A DNA stretch of 64,000 nucleotides from Viridothelium virens (taxonomy: Eukaryota; Ascomycota; Dothideomycetes; Trypetheliales; Trypetheliaceae): assembly GCA_010094025.1 (NCBI GenBank), contig ML991814.1:62001-126000 (forward strand). The letters are read 5' to 3'. The stretch's first letter is position 1, and every line of letters starts with the position of its first letter. Positions 43,729-53,843 of the stretch are shown in pieces. The notes under the pieces are model-generated. The model was not told the DNA's origin and did not search any database. It saw nothing but the letters and a program-made list of their open reading frames with translations. The position numbers and the translations under genes are program-made.

Positions 43729-44658
43729 ATGTCCCCTACGCCCCCTGATACATCATATCGTGATGTAATACACAACCAAGGACTCCACGTTGACAGGCTC
43801 CACGTTGAGAGGTTCCGCGTGGACAACCTAACTTGTGTGCAAGTCTTTAATCCGAGACAAATTAACCACGACAACGCTTCGGGTACTGTAGGTTTTCTTG
43901 GCATGCGTAAGTCTCTCGCGCAGCGACTCCGAAGAGTGAGCAGATGTGGTGGACTTAGGGGTATGGAGTTAGACTACGCAATGCGTATCCGTATGCTAAC
44001 GTTGGTTATCGTATTACTAGACGAGACCAGAACCACAGAAGTCGCGACTACTATGTCAGGAATTGAGCACACTCCCGTCACCACTCCCTCTACCAACGAC
44101 GTTAATCCCTCACACTTAATTGTGCCAAAGAACTTCATAACGCGGTCTGCTTCTTGGTTCAAAGCTGGCTTATATATTAGTGTATGGGCCTACAACGAAA
44201 ACGATATGGAGAGAGAGATTCATGAGAAAACATTCATTCTGCTTGATACCAGAAATGATGAAGGTACGGGCGTATTGGTCAGGTCGCTGGATGGGGAGCA
44301 ATTGGAACAGCTTGAGCATAATAGCTCAAAGTGTCGCACTCACATGAGGCTTTACGGATCAGAGAAGAAGGCGAAAGAAGCAATGGCTGAGGCTGTGAAG
44401 AAAGCCAAGGAAACGAAGACTGATTTACATATGAAGTCTGCTTACCTCGACGAATACACCGAAAAGGAATTGCCGAAGGAAACGTACATTTTCCTGGAGC
44501 ACCCCTATAATATTGCCTTCAAGTACAAGTACGAGGACCATGGGATACTTGCGAATGAAGCGCTCGAGGACTTGCGCTTCCACTTCCTGCTATGCGAGGC
44601 AAATAGCTGGAACTTGAAAAACAGGCTCAAGCAGTATTTCTCAGGGCAAGCAAAATGA
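43729..44658 (+). CDS. Hypothetical protein with N-terminal pentapeptide-like repeats, partner of the HeLo gene
   Basis: Function unknown. ATG at 43729. A 114-base intron (43907-44020; donor GTAAGT, branch TGCTAAC, acceptor TTACTAG) is likely; it is a multiple of three, so both the spliced 271-residue and unspliced 309-residue forms stay in frame. Near the N terminus, three consecutive five-residue units (GLHVD, RLHVE, RFRVD) match a 15-base DNA repeat. The middle carries KNFITRSASWFKAGLYISVW and the acidic helix GSEKKAKEAMAEAVKKAKE; the C-terminal part has PKETYIFLEHPYNIAFKYKY and LEDLRFHFLLCEANSW. It is weakly like the WFKAG or FKVGR openings of fungal DUF-type domains, but I could not assign one. 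Adjacent, divergent placement to a HeLo gene suggests a paired locus. Confidence 0.62.
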   Translation: MSPTPPDTSYRDVIHNQGLHVDRLHVERFRVDNLTCVQVFNPRQINHDNASGTVGFLGMRKSLAQRLRRVSRCGGLRGMELDYAMRIRMLTLVIVLLDETRTTEVATTMSGIEHTPVTTPSTNDVNPSHLIVPKNFITRSASWFKAGLYISVWAYNENDMEREIHEKTFILLDTRNDEGTGVLVRSLDGEQLEQLEHNSSKCRTHMRLYGSEKKAKEAMAEAVKKAKETKTDLHMKSAYLDEYTEKELPKETYIFLEHPYNIAFKYKYEDHGILANEALEDLRFHFLLCEANSWNLKNRLKQYFSGQAK

Positions 44659-45353
44659 AGCGACGAATGTCTCCGACGCCCATCATACTCGCACCACTTC
44701 CAGTAACTCCAATGCCTCGTATGGGTATGCTATCGACACCAAGTGATGCAGATTACTATCTTGTCAGCACTCTGGCTTGGTCCACTCCTTCCTTTTACAT
44801 GCACTGGCCGCATGTACACCACGCTACATCGTCGATAAGTACACCAGGATCTCTAAAATTAGACAGCTGTCCGCCTACATACCTCATGCTTTTACTCCCG
44901 ACGTTCGAAGAACCACTAGAGGGTCGATAAAGGGGCTAGAGGCTACCAATTGACTCCCAGCCACTTCCATTCACCGGAGTAACTCGGAGTTTCTTTTCAT
45001 TTTGTGTGCTCACAGCTTTAGACAAGGCCAGACTCATCAATTGACAGTGAAATGTTGGGGGCTCAAATAGCTAGAAGAGCTCGTATTAGTTTGAATTAGA
45101 ATCTAAGCACGAAGGTGTAATTGCATGCAGCTGCAGCCTACGTAGGCTCTCAGCCAAGGTTCTTTTCGTGTGTGCCAATTGATCTGTCTAGCCTCACGTA
45201 GTTCAACTCTGTGTGTGTGCTACAAGATCACGTGCTAGACCACGACACTCAAGGTGCTTGGGGGTTCACAAAATGATATTCTGCGCTACCTAAGTCATCA
45301 AGTGCAGACTGGTGGAGTAGTCGACCAGCTCAGTCATGGACAGGGAGATGATC
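44659..45353. other. Spacer without accepted gene
   Basis: The 91-residue frame at 44655-44930 overlaps the previous stop codon and has no domain, so I do not accept it as a gene. Confidence 0.3.
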
Positions 45354-47060
45354 TCAGTCGGCAAGAACTTGAGTGACCACGCTCAAAAATCCGCTCAACC
45401 CATTGCCCGCACTAGTTTCGTCCACGGTGGCTGCTGCAGCAGCAATTTGACACACTAAGTTCAGTCCCATTTCGCCAAGCTTTATCCCTTCTTTAAACTC
45501 TGGGAATGCACCCTGGAGTTCGCTGCCTATGTTCTCTATAACTTCATCACAGATCCATTCGCCTTTGGTCTCCTCGACTCGAAATTCGAAATAAGCATCT
45601 AGATATTGGAAGCCGCTCGCGTCAACGTACTGGAAGCCGATGAAGCCTGCAGCATTGCACGCAGTCTTCGTCTCTGGAGAAGCCCCGAATGGATCCACAG
45701 GGTTATAATCCCTGTTTGTCTCGTTCCAGCAACTCTTTCCAGTAGCTGACGAATTTACTGCGAGCGCAATCATACCGATCATGAAATCTCTCATGTCAAC
45801 TGAGTTGAAGCTGCTGGCTAAGACACTGATCATTAGTTGGCCGCGGTCCTCCATTTCATTAACAACATCGATGTATGGTACGTGGTCGACAGTGACTGTT
45901 GCTGAGTCGCCCATTGAGCAGAGACTGGCTCCTGGACATAATTGTGATAAAGCGCTGGATACCGTGGTGTAGAGAGGCGGTCCGGTTAGCGTTCCTACAT
46001 TGATACTCGAATTACCAATCTCGACCGTAACAGAGGGCTTTTGCGACGTTGTTGAGATGATTGCGGACGAGCCATAGCAGTAGCTATTCACATGATTTGT
46101 ATTAGTGTCAGTTATATCCCAAGGGCTGACCATCCAGGTCTTGCATTCGATGACATCGCCACTCGAGGTTGTAGTGAATGGATATTCAATCCCCGAGGTT
46201 GTGGGTGGGCCAGTGGATCGAGACGCCTGAGGTGGAAGGGCAGTCCATGGACAGACTCCTCGAAATGGGGATATCGTTGCACCGTTCGTGCAGACGCACG
46301 AACCTGTTCCAGCAGAGTTTCCCTTTATTTCACATGGTCGCTTCCGTGTAGATGAGCTGGTCGAGCTACTGGTAGCGATAGGCTCGCAGCTAGAGCCAAT
46401 GCATCTGATGTCGGAGCACACCGAACCCGCCGAGTCTCTGCGAATGGGACGTGGTGGAGAAGTCACAGTTGGGATCACCGGGGGACTTCCTGCGCCGGGG
46501 ACGGCCTTTGGATATGGTTCTGCTTTGGACGTATATGATGACGCTGGCGGTGGCAAGTATGAAATACTACGGGGAAGCGGAGTAGCACGCAAAGCGTGAT
46601 AGGCCTCATAATCTCCCATAGTCATGCTAGTGGAGTGTCCACACACTAAATAGTATATCCATGAAGTGTCTGCTGCATCTTTAGGTGGATTGTGAGTGGA
46701 GACAGAGGGCGTAGCGGATGGTAATGGCTCCTCTGAAGAAAGGTCAGTCGAAGCGTCGTCTTCATCTAAATCACTATCGTCATCTGATTCTGGTCCATTA
46801 TCCGAGTTTGGTGAGGTCATATCAATGGTATCATTGGCTTTCTTGTGTAGCAGCTGAGGTAGTCGGTTTTCTGGGAAGCCTTCGGCATGATTGAATGTCC
46901 TAGCCAGGACTTTGGTGAAGGAGCTCGACGTGCGAGCTACTTCTTGCTCGATTGAGGGCTCAATATTCGCCGGGGCACCTTCAACTCCATCAAAGTAGCG
47001 ACTGCCGAAAATCCAACACGCGATCAAGATAAAAGACCAGAGTGCAGCGGTTCGCAGCAT
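45354..47060 (-). CDS. Secreted Cys-containing protein with acidic patch, unknown
   Basis: 568 residues from the Met at 47060, which gives the signal-like MLRTAALWSFILIACWIFGS; an upstream in-frame Met (47129) would add 23 residues and is less likely. Order: a short pro-like region, an acidic run (SDDDSDLDEDDAS, about residues 92-104), a Ser/Pro-rich linker, several Cys (WIYYLVCGHST, CSDIRCIGSSCEP, SCVCTNGATISPFRGVCPW), a Thr/Ser region with YCYG, and an ordered C-terminal half with QLCPGASLCSMGDSATVTVD, SCWNETNRDYNPVDPFG, WICDEVIENIGSEL and LVCQIAAAAATVDE. No GPI signal or membrane segment follows. Not recognised; the composition fits an extracellular fungal protein. Confidence 0.65.
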   Translation of the reverse strand: MLRTAALWSFILIACWIFGSRYFDGVEGAPANIEPSIEQEVARTSSSFTKVLARTFNHAEGFPENRLPQLLHKKANDTIDMTSPNSDNGPESDDDSDLDEDDASTDLSSEEPLPSATPSVSTHNPPKDAADTSWIYYLVCGHSTSMTMGDYEAYHALRATPLPRSISYLPPPASSYTSKAEPYPKAVPGAGSPPVIPTVTSPPRPIRRDSAGSVCSDIRCIGSSCEPIATSSSTSSSTRKRPCEIKGNSAGTGSCVCTNGATISPFRGVCPWTALPPQASRSTGPPTTSGIEYPFTTTSSGDVIECKTWMVSPWDITDTNTNHVNSYCYGSSAIISTTSQKPSVTVEIGNSSINVGTLTGPPLYTTVSSALSQLCPGASLCSMGDSATVTVDHVPYIDVVNEMEDRGQLMISVLASSFNSVDMRDFMIGMIALAVNSSATGKSCWNETNRDYNPVDPFGASPETKTACNAAGFIGFQYVDASGFQYLDAYFEFRVEETKGEWICDEVIENIGSELQGAFPEFKEGIKLGEMGLNLVCQIAAAAATVDETSAGNGLSGFLSVVTQVLAD

Positions 47061-48098
47061 GGCGAAAAAGTATATAGAGAGCAGCTGGCGCAGATCCCCA
47101 AATAAATATGCAAATTGCGTAGAGGTCAACGCAAAATGCAGAGCTTGGTCAGATTACGGTCAAGGTACATCAGAATGCGTTCGCTGCCACAGTCTGATCG
47201 TGCCTCTGTAGTCGTTCACACCAACCAGATTGGCCTCGGAGCAGTGACATATTGGTGCTGATTATATTGCAGCCAGGATGAGGAAGGAAAATGAGAGATT
47301 TTATTGAAACACTAGAAAATGGATACTTCACACTCAGCGCGATTTGCCACACGTTGAGTGGATTTGGAATTACTCAAACGCCCGTGAGTCGCGGGTAACG
47401 ATGCAAGACGTTACTTGCAATGTCGAAAATGTGACTGTCGCAATAATAATGATCGTCCCGATTACTGCTAGGCAAATGGATGCGAGATTAGGCTGTGTGG
47501 GCTTCGTTACTACTAATTCCCGGTGTTATGATGGTCAGAATGTGTATCTTAGAGATTATGTAACTTTTCAGACTTTAAGCCGCTGGCATTTCTGCATACC
47601 AGTTAAATTGGAAGCTCGAGTAACAGGGCATCCGTGTCGTGCACCGGCGCCGCCAACACCACCGCTATGCTCTATTCGCCTTGGTTGAGTTCGGGGAGAC
47701 CCCCAATTGCAAAAATATCGACCGTTCTGATCTGTGTCTTCTCCGCACTCCCCGACCTTGATAACTACTACTATTGCAGAGTCTTTTTCCTCTTTCTTTT
47801 CCTCAGCCTCGTTCATCGAATTCTCCCAGAAAGACTCATCCGCCTCGGGTTTCTTCGTTACTTTTTCGAAATGATGGTGCTGGACGGGGTCACCTTCAGC
47901 TGCTGCTCCATAATGGCTTGCTTAGCCTGCATTTTATGCCTGAAGGTAGTAGTAGCCTTAAGTTTGGAGTCGATATGATGTTCAGCCTTGGATTTTTTAG
48001 CTGCAAATTGGACGCCTGAGTCTGCTACAACCGTCGCGAGTCGAAAAAGATCGGCAGGACAGTTAAGCGGCAGGAGGCGCACTTGTATTGTCTGTGCC
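47061..48098. other. Spacer without accepted gene
   Basis: Minus-strand frames at 47568-47816 and 47858-48136 are Lys/Glu-rich and could be pieces of a small gene downstream of the macro-domain gene, but their frames do not join cleanly and no motif is present. Confidence 0.3.
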
Positions 48099-48966
48099 CT
48101 ATTGCTGTGTTGATGAAGTTGCACTGTTTTCCACATGTCCCTCTGAAGTCTCTACGGGCGGGAAGGTTTTCCTAAAGACAGAAATCGTTAGCCGAATTTG
48201 TTAGGAAGGCAGGGGTCGCGATGAATGGGAAGAAGATTCCGTAGGGCATTTAGGTAATACACTCACGGTGTCCACTCTTCGTAAGCCTTTTGGTCCTTCT
48301 CCATGAAGCTACAAAACACGATACGATCCAACTTTGCGCCGTCCTTCCCTTCGAGAAACTTCCTCACCTCACCCAAGGCAGCCTCCGCAGCCTCGTTACT
48401 CGGATAGCCATACACACCTGTACTCAGAGCTGAAAAGGCAATGCTTTTGCATTTGTTGGCGACAGCAAGCTCGAGTGATTTGCGGTAGCAACCCTGCAGA
48501 AGAGAAGTATGTAGGCCCAGACGCTTCGTCACGTCGTAAATGGGACCAACAGCATGGATAACGCGTTCGCAGGGGAGCTCGTAGGCCTTTGTGATTTTGG
48601 CGTCTCCGGTATCGCATCCATCGAGGGTAGCGCACTCTTCAACGAGATCGGGACCCGCCGCACGGTGGATAGCCTACCCCCATCCGAGTCAGCAAGTGCA
48701 TAGAAGAGTCGACGTAAAGGCTGGTTAGGACACACGCCATCAACACCTCCACCACCTAGGAGAGTCTCGTTTGCAGCGTTTACGATGGCGTCAACTCTGA
48801 GCTTCGTGATGTCATTACAGATGAGTGAGATTACGTTGTTGAAGTTGGCGTTCGGTGTGTGGGAGGGGGATACGGCGGGAGCGAGCTTGTTGGCGGCATA
48901 TAAAGAAGCCAGAGTAGGAATCTGGCTCAGAGAAACGAGGTCAGACATTTTGGATAGTAATGGCAT
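48099..48966 (-). CDS. Macro-domain protein (ADP-ribose binding, O-acetyl-ADP-ribose deacetylase-like)
   Basis: Macro domains bind ADP-ribose and related molecules; MacroD-type members hydrolyse O-acetyl-ADP-ribose and mono-ADP-ribosylated proteins. Three exons (48966-48736, 48673-48267, 48171-48099) with a 62-base (donor GTGTGT) and a 95-base (GTGAGT, branch GCTAAC) intron give 236 residues. The N-terminal macro motif is [20 protein letters not shown], then [15 protein letters not shown] joined across the intron to [17 protein letters not shown]; further [18 protein letters not shown] and [15 protein letters not shown]. The last exon adds [14 protein letters not shown]. The NAAN and [15 protein letters not shown] motifs are intact, so the hydrolase is likely active. 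The start may be Met7 (48948). Confidence 0.9.
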
Positions 48967-49311
48967 CAGCTTGAGTGGATTCGAAAGTTGCAGAAGCTGG
49001 AAGTTCAGAAGCTGGACGTTTGTATGGAGGTAGATGGTGAAGGTGGGGGTGGGGGTTCAAGCTTCAGGAGATTGGGGTGTTCGGAGTACGGTACGGAGTA
49101 CTCTCAAATTAATACCTGAGATACCTGAGGTACGTAAGGTAAGGGAGGCAGTGATTGGGTAAATACTTCATGCTCACCCCACTCATGCGGATCTTATCGA
49201 TCACCTACTACCTGGGTAGGTACCTGAATTACCTTACTGCAAGTGACGGACACTACCTCATAAACGAATGGTTCTATAGTGATTATGCTACATTAAATCA
49301 GGTCTATGTAA
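48967..49311. other. Spacer with TACGGAGTA-type palindromes and GGTACC-like repeats
   Basis: Around 49080-49110 GGAGTACGGTACGGAGTAC gives an overlapping dyad, and 49115-49240 holds repeated ACCTGAG, ACCTGGGTAGGTACC and ACCTGAATTACC phrases. This is the promoter side of the macro-domain gene and the 3' side of the Spf1 gene. Confidence 0.5.
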
Positions 49312-52300
49312 TTATGCTTTCCCTGCAGCCTCTTCCTTCTTCCTGTCTTCCTCGGCCCTCTCCGCCTCTTTCCTCTTCTCTTCCTCTTCTAGCTGCTCTG
49401 GCCTCCTCAACGCAATGTCCTTGGGCCGGAAATCGCTGAAGAAATGCTTCAGTACCTTTTCGATTATCCAGCAAGCACCGTAATCCAGAACCATCACGCT
49501 CGTCAGCATGATCTTGAAGTCGGCCGTGAAGGGGACGAGTTTCAACCTCTCGTTGATCTCGGGTATGAATTCCGTAGCGCAGGAGAACGCAACCCCGGAG
49601 ACGAGAACGAGCCCCCAGTACATACCCTTGTTCTCACGAATGGATTCACGGAATGGTCGGCCTTGGTAGTTGATGGCGAAAGTCGAAATTTGTTGGATGA
49701 GTTGGAGGAGGTAAATTGCGCTGTTGAGTAATGAAGGTTCAAATTCACCCTCAAGGTCAACGTCATCCTTCTTAGGCTCAGTGCGCTGGACGAATTGCGT
49801 CACATAAATCAGAGTGACGATATGGATGGCAAATTGCCCAAGAACAGAGCCAATGATATATGGGTTGAAGATATTCGTTTGTGGTCGCTCCTTCGAAAGC
49901 GCTTCCACTGGCTGCGTGCTGTTAGCTTCTGTGAAGAATAATGAAGGATTGAAGGCTCACCTTGGCTCGTGAAATTGACAAGAAGCAGACACTCATCATC
50001 ATCCCACTGATAGTGACTTGTCCATCTCCAAATTTGATGCCATCGAGATAAAGAACACTCAAGCTGTAGGCACTAATCAGGCAGTTCAGAGCCAAGATCT
50101 TGTACATCTGAATAGTAGCTACAAGTGTACATCGACCTTGGCGGATGATGTTTGGAATAGCAACCACATTGGCGAGTTTGCTCGTGAACGGAGCAGCGAC
50201 TGATGCATCACCCAGCTTGATAGTTGGAGGTTCATTTTCGTCCAGCTCGGCTTCCATGAGCGAAGAGCTGAGTTTGTCGGCAAACCCAGCTGCTTGCTTT
50301 TGAGCGTTCCGTTTGCGCTGTTCCTGTGGAGAGAGGCTTTCTTCTTGTTTCTGGAGTGCCGTGGCCCCCGGCGTGGTTATGCTTTCCGTTCCGTTTTCTT
50401 TGGGCTTGCCATTGATGGCTGGAAGACCATCCGGAGGAGCGTTGCCTTTCGTAGCCTTTTTCTCAGCTTCACGTTGCATGGCCTTCTCATAGTGTGGATT
50501 AGTCGGGCCTGGTGGATATAAATGGGCGATGAGAGGAGGCACTGGTGGTGTAGGCTGGTTAAAGCGCTTCATAACAGAAACCTGTTTTTCGTACACTTCC
50601 TTCATCTTGGTATTTCTGAAGTGCTCAGATATTCTTTCGAGGTCTTCTTTTGACCCATTGAGAAGAGCCACACCTATATGTGCTTGTTTTAATGCTCCAA
50701 CGTCATTCGTTCCATCGCCACACATAAGGGTAGTATAACCACCATCCTTGAGACCAAGTAAAATGTCTTCCTTTTGCTTTGGTGATACGCGTGCATATAC
50801 CCAGGTATGGCGTAGAAGCTGCGAGAAAGCTTTCTGATCCTTGAACTTAGCCAATGCATATCCGGTGACACAGAGATCCTTCGTCTTGAGAATATTCGAA
50901 TCCAGATCAGCCTTAGGATTGACCGGAATGTTAATTTTATCATCGATACTCCGCCAAACCAAGTTCTCCCCTGACTCATCATGTTCTGGAGCGTCAAGGA
51001 TCAAGCATTCTCGATCAACGATCTCAACCTCCCGGGCTACGTAGACGGCAGTCAATGGGTTATCGCCAGTAATCATAACGACGCGGTGACTGCTCTCATT
51101 GAGCATCCGCACTGCTCTCTTAGCATCGTCTTTGAGCGGAGTCTTCAACACAAGAAATCCAGCAAATCGCAGATCACATTCTACGTCTTCACGCTTCAAG
51201 TTGTTAATGCGATTTTGACCGAGTTCGTTATCAGTTGAGAGATGTTTGTATGCCAAGGCGAGGACTCGAGCACCGTTTCTGGTGAAGTATTTAAATGTCT
51301 CTTCATACTGCGGAGGAGTATCCACAAGCATTTTCTGGATAGTCTCAGGAGCGCCTTTGACACCAACGAAGGTGCTCTTAGTCCTTCTCGATGCTTTCCG
51401 GTCGTGTATCGTCACTGTAGCTATGGAACTTTGACGTTTCAGAGCAGAAGAAAATTGAAATCGACGTTTGATCTGAACTGCATCTGCAACCACGCTTTGG
51501 GATGATGCAGCCGAGATTTGATTCGTGAGGATATCGCTCTTGCCCAAAGTCCAGCCTAGTGACTTGAGGGTAGCCTTCTCCATTGGCTCTCCAACAATAT
51601 CTCCTTCCTCAAGCTTCACAAGCGCGTGCGCACTTGCAAGAACCAGTGTTGTTTCCAGTCCAGTACGGTTTACTTGAGTTAGGCTGCTTTGCGCTCCGTC
51701 GACTTCTGTCTTGATGTCTTTCTGTCCAAGTGCCAGTCCTGCGATGCCGTCTACGACGAGATCCTCGCCTGTCAAAGTTCCGGTCTTGTCAAAGCAAGCC
51801 ACATCGACTCTTCCGGCATAAGGAATCCTAAAAGGCTCTGTGCAGAAGATTGCATAACGGCTAAGCGCTGCAAGACTTGTATTCACGGCCAAACTCAACT
51901 CCATTGGCAGCTCCGGCGGAACAACGCTGGTGATGATGAGAACGCAGTCGAGCAAGAGCTTGGAACGCTTTCGATCTTTTGCGACCCCTTCCTGCCAGAC
52001 ATACCAGGATGCAGCAATGGCGAACATCAAAAGGAATAGAATGAAGAGAAGAGCTTCGAGATTGTTCGCAGAGACACGCTCAGTCGAATAGATCATGGTG
52101 CGCACCAAGCTGCCTTGGCTCGTTTCAAACCCTGTCTTGGTGACCACGGCCATAGCACCTTTATCCGGAGGAGGATGTACACCAGATGATAGCTGGGGTA
52201 CTGTATCAGGAGCATCTTCACTAGAATTGCCGTGCGCAACTTGTAGAACTTTAGTGCCACCGTATAGGAAAGCATTCTTGTCCAATCCCTCGGGTTCGAT

Positions 52301-53349
52301 CCGCGCATCTCCAGGTCGCAACTGAATAGAGTCTTTCAGCACTGGAGTGCTTTCTCCGCTGAGCATAGCCTCGTTGACAATAGCGCTGCCTTCAACCAAG
52401 ATCATATCGCAGGCAACTCCACTGTCCTCTTTTGTTCGACCGACCGATACAAGATCTCCCGGCAGTAATTTATCACTCTGAATCTCCTGCCACTTGTTTT
52501 GTCTGTAGACCAAGATATCGTATGGTTTGATGGACATGCCGCGGAACTCATTGAGGGTGCGTTGCCGTTGCCAGACTACCGTGCCTTCAAACACTACTAG
52601 CATGAATAGAGTGAACAACGAATAGTACCAATACTCATCAAGCATCCATAGGCCAACGGTGAACACCTGAAAGACAAAAAAAGGTGCCACGGCATGCTCT
52701 GCGAATAGTTCCAAGAATGTCGGTACCGGAATGTCAAACGTATTATTACCATAATGTTGCTGCAGGTGTTGTATAGCAGTGGGAGATGTCAACCCGCGAG
52801 TCTGCTGAAAAGCATTGATCTGGGGCTTTGGATCCGTATCAAGAGCATAGGACAGTGGAGCGAAAGTACCTTTTTCGGAGTCGTACAAGAAGCGTCGCTT
52901 TTGAAAGAGGAACGAGACGTTCTGCTTGCCACCCACATTATCGCGTTTTAGAGTGCAGATTTCGGGGGCTCCAGCATTAGCGACTGGTAAGACTGTGATG
53001 AGCTGCGCACTGCGAATGTCTCGTGTTGTCGTAGACGTGAAGAGGGCCTTGAGATTGACATTCCATTTCGTCATGAGCCATACCAGCGCTTGGATGGTGA
53101 CGATGCCACCAGACCACACGAATGTCCATTCTGAAGATTGTAGGTGCCTCTCATATCGCTCGGGGGACAGGTAGAAGGCAAAGAAAGCCGGCCATATGAA
53201 CAGGAAAGGCCAAACGTAGGTATGGAGATACAGAGGCAACGGGTTGTGGAGACTCGCCGATTTGATTTGCGAATTATCGACGAGAGGCGCCCTGGAGACT
53301 CGAGTTAGTGTCAATATCGAATTGTCTATGTGCAGCAGAAAACATACAT
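49312..53349 (-). CDS. spf1: P5A-type ATPase Spf1 (ER transmembrane helix dislocase)
   Basis: Spf1/ATP13A1 removes mistargeted transmembrane helices from the ER membrane. Spliced product: 1,310 residues from exons 53349-53348, 53291-49961 and 49911-49312. The first exon supplies only AT of the start codon; the 56-base intron (donor GTATGT, branch CTAAC, acceptor CTCCAG) splits AT from G, giving MAPLVDNSQIKSASLHNPLP. The last intron (49 bases, GTGAGC, branch GCTAAC) joins SISRAK to PVEALSKERPQTNIFNPY. Landmarks: the TM4 motif SVVPPELPMELS (P5A-specific PPELP), CFDKTGTLTGEDL with the phosphorylated Asp, LSGESTPVLKDS, VMITGDNPLTAV, LMCGDGTNDVGALKQAHIGV, and C-terminal Glu/Arg-rich EEEEKRKEAERAEEDRKK. 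All motifs of an active P-type ATPase are intact. Confidence 0.95.
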
Positions 53350-53843
53350 GATGGCGAGATACGGGGAGGCAGGAGTAAGTTGTACTCGAGCCGATGATGT
53401 GAACTTCAGCATTTATTCTGCGCCAGCGCCAGCGCCAGCGCCAGCCAGCTGGATTCAGGGTCTTGATACATATTTAGCCATGCAGTCTTCAACCCCCACC
53501 ATAGCCAACCCTCGGTGGAGATTTACGACTTACAGTTTCACGTCACAAGCTAATCGGCCTTGTTCACATGCGTGACATTCTCGTGTTTCTTTAGCCTTAG
53601 AGCTCCTGTTTTGACACCGAGCTGCCTCACTGTGACTCAGAATCGACCCACTGGCTCATTGACTAGATTTCTCAACCTACAAGGATCCCTCGAATTTTTG
53701 CCTGTACTGTACGCTTTCAACCCAGGAATAATACGTGTGCTATACTCTGCGATACAGATCTTTCTTCCTGGCCACGAATTACAAGACTATCCCAACACAG
53801 CTATCATTAGGCACAGCGTGCCTACGAACACCGGGCCTATAAA
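53350..53843. other. Bidirectional spacer between Spf1 and GlnRS genes
   Basis: 494 bp between divergent starts. A GCGCCA simple repeat lies near 53420-53450. Otherwise nothing is seen; both promoters must be here. Confidence 0.5.
53421..53450. repeat. GCGCCA hexamer array, about five units
   Basis: GCGCCAGCGCCAGCGCCAGC followed by GCCAGCCAGC, in the Spf1-GlnRS intergenic spacer. Confidence 0.8.

Noticed and set aside
44655-44930. 91-residue frame overlapping the stop of the unknown HeLo neighbour (ATGA)
   Set aside because: Such overlaps suggest coupling in bacteria but not in fungi; no domain is visible.
47858-48136. Lys/Glu-rich minus-strand frames beyond the macro-domain gene
   Set aside because: Their frames do not join by credible splice sites, and the left one overlaps the macro-domain last exon.
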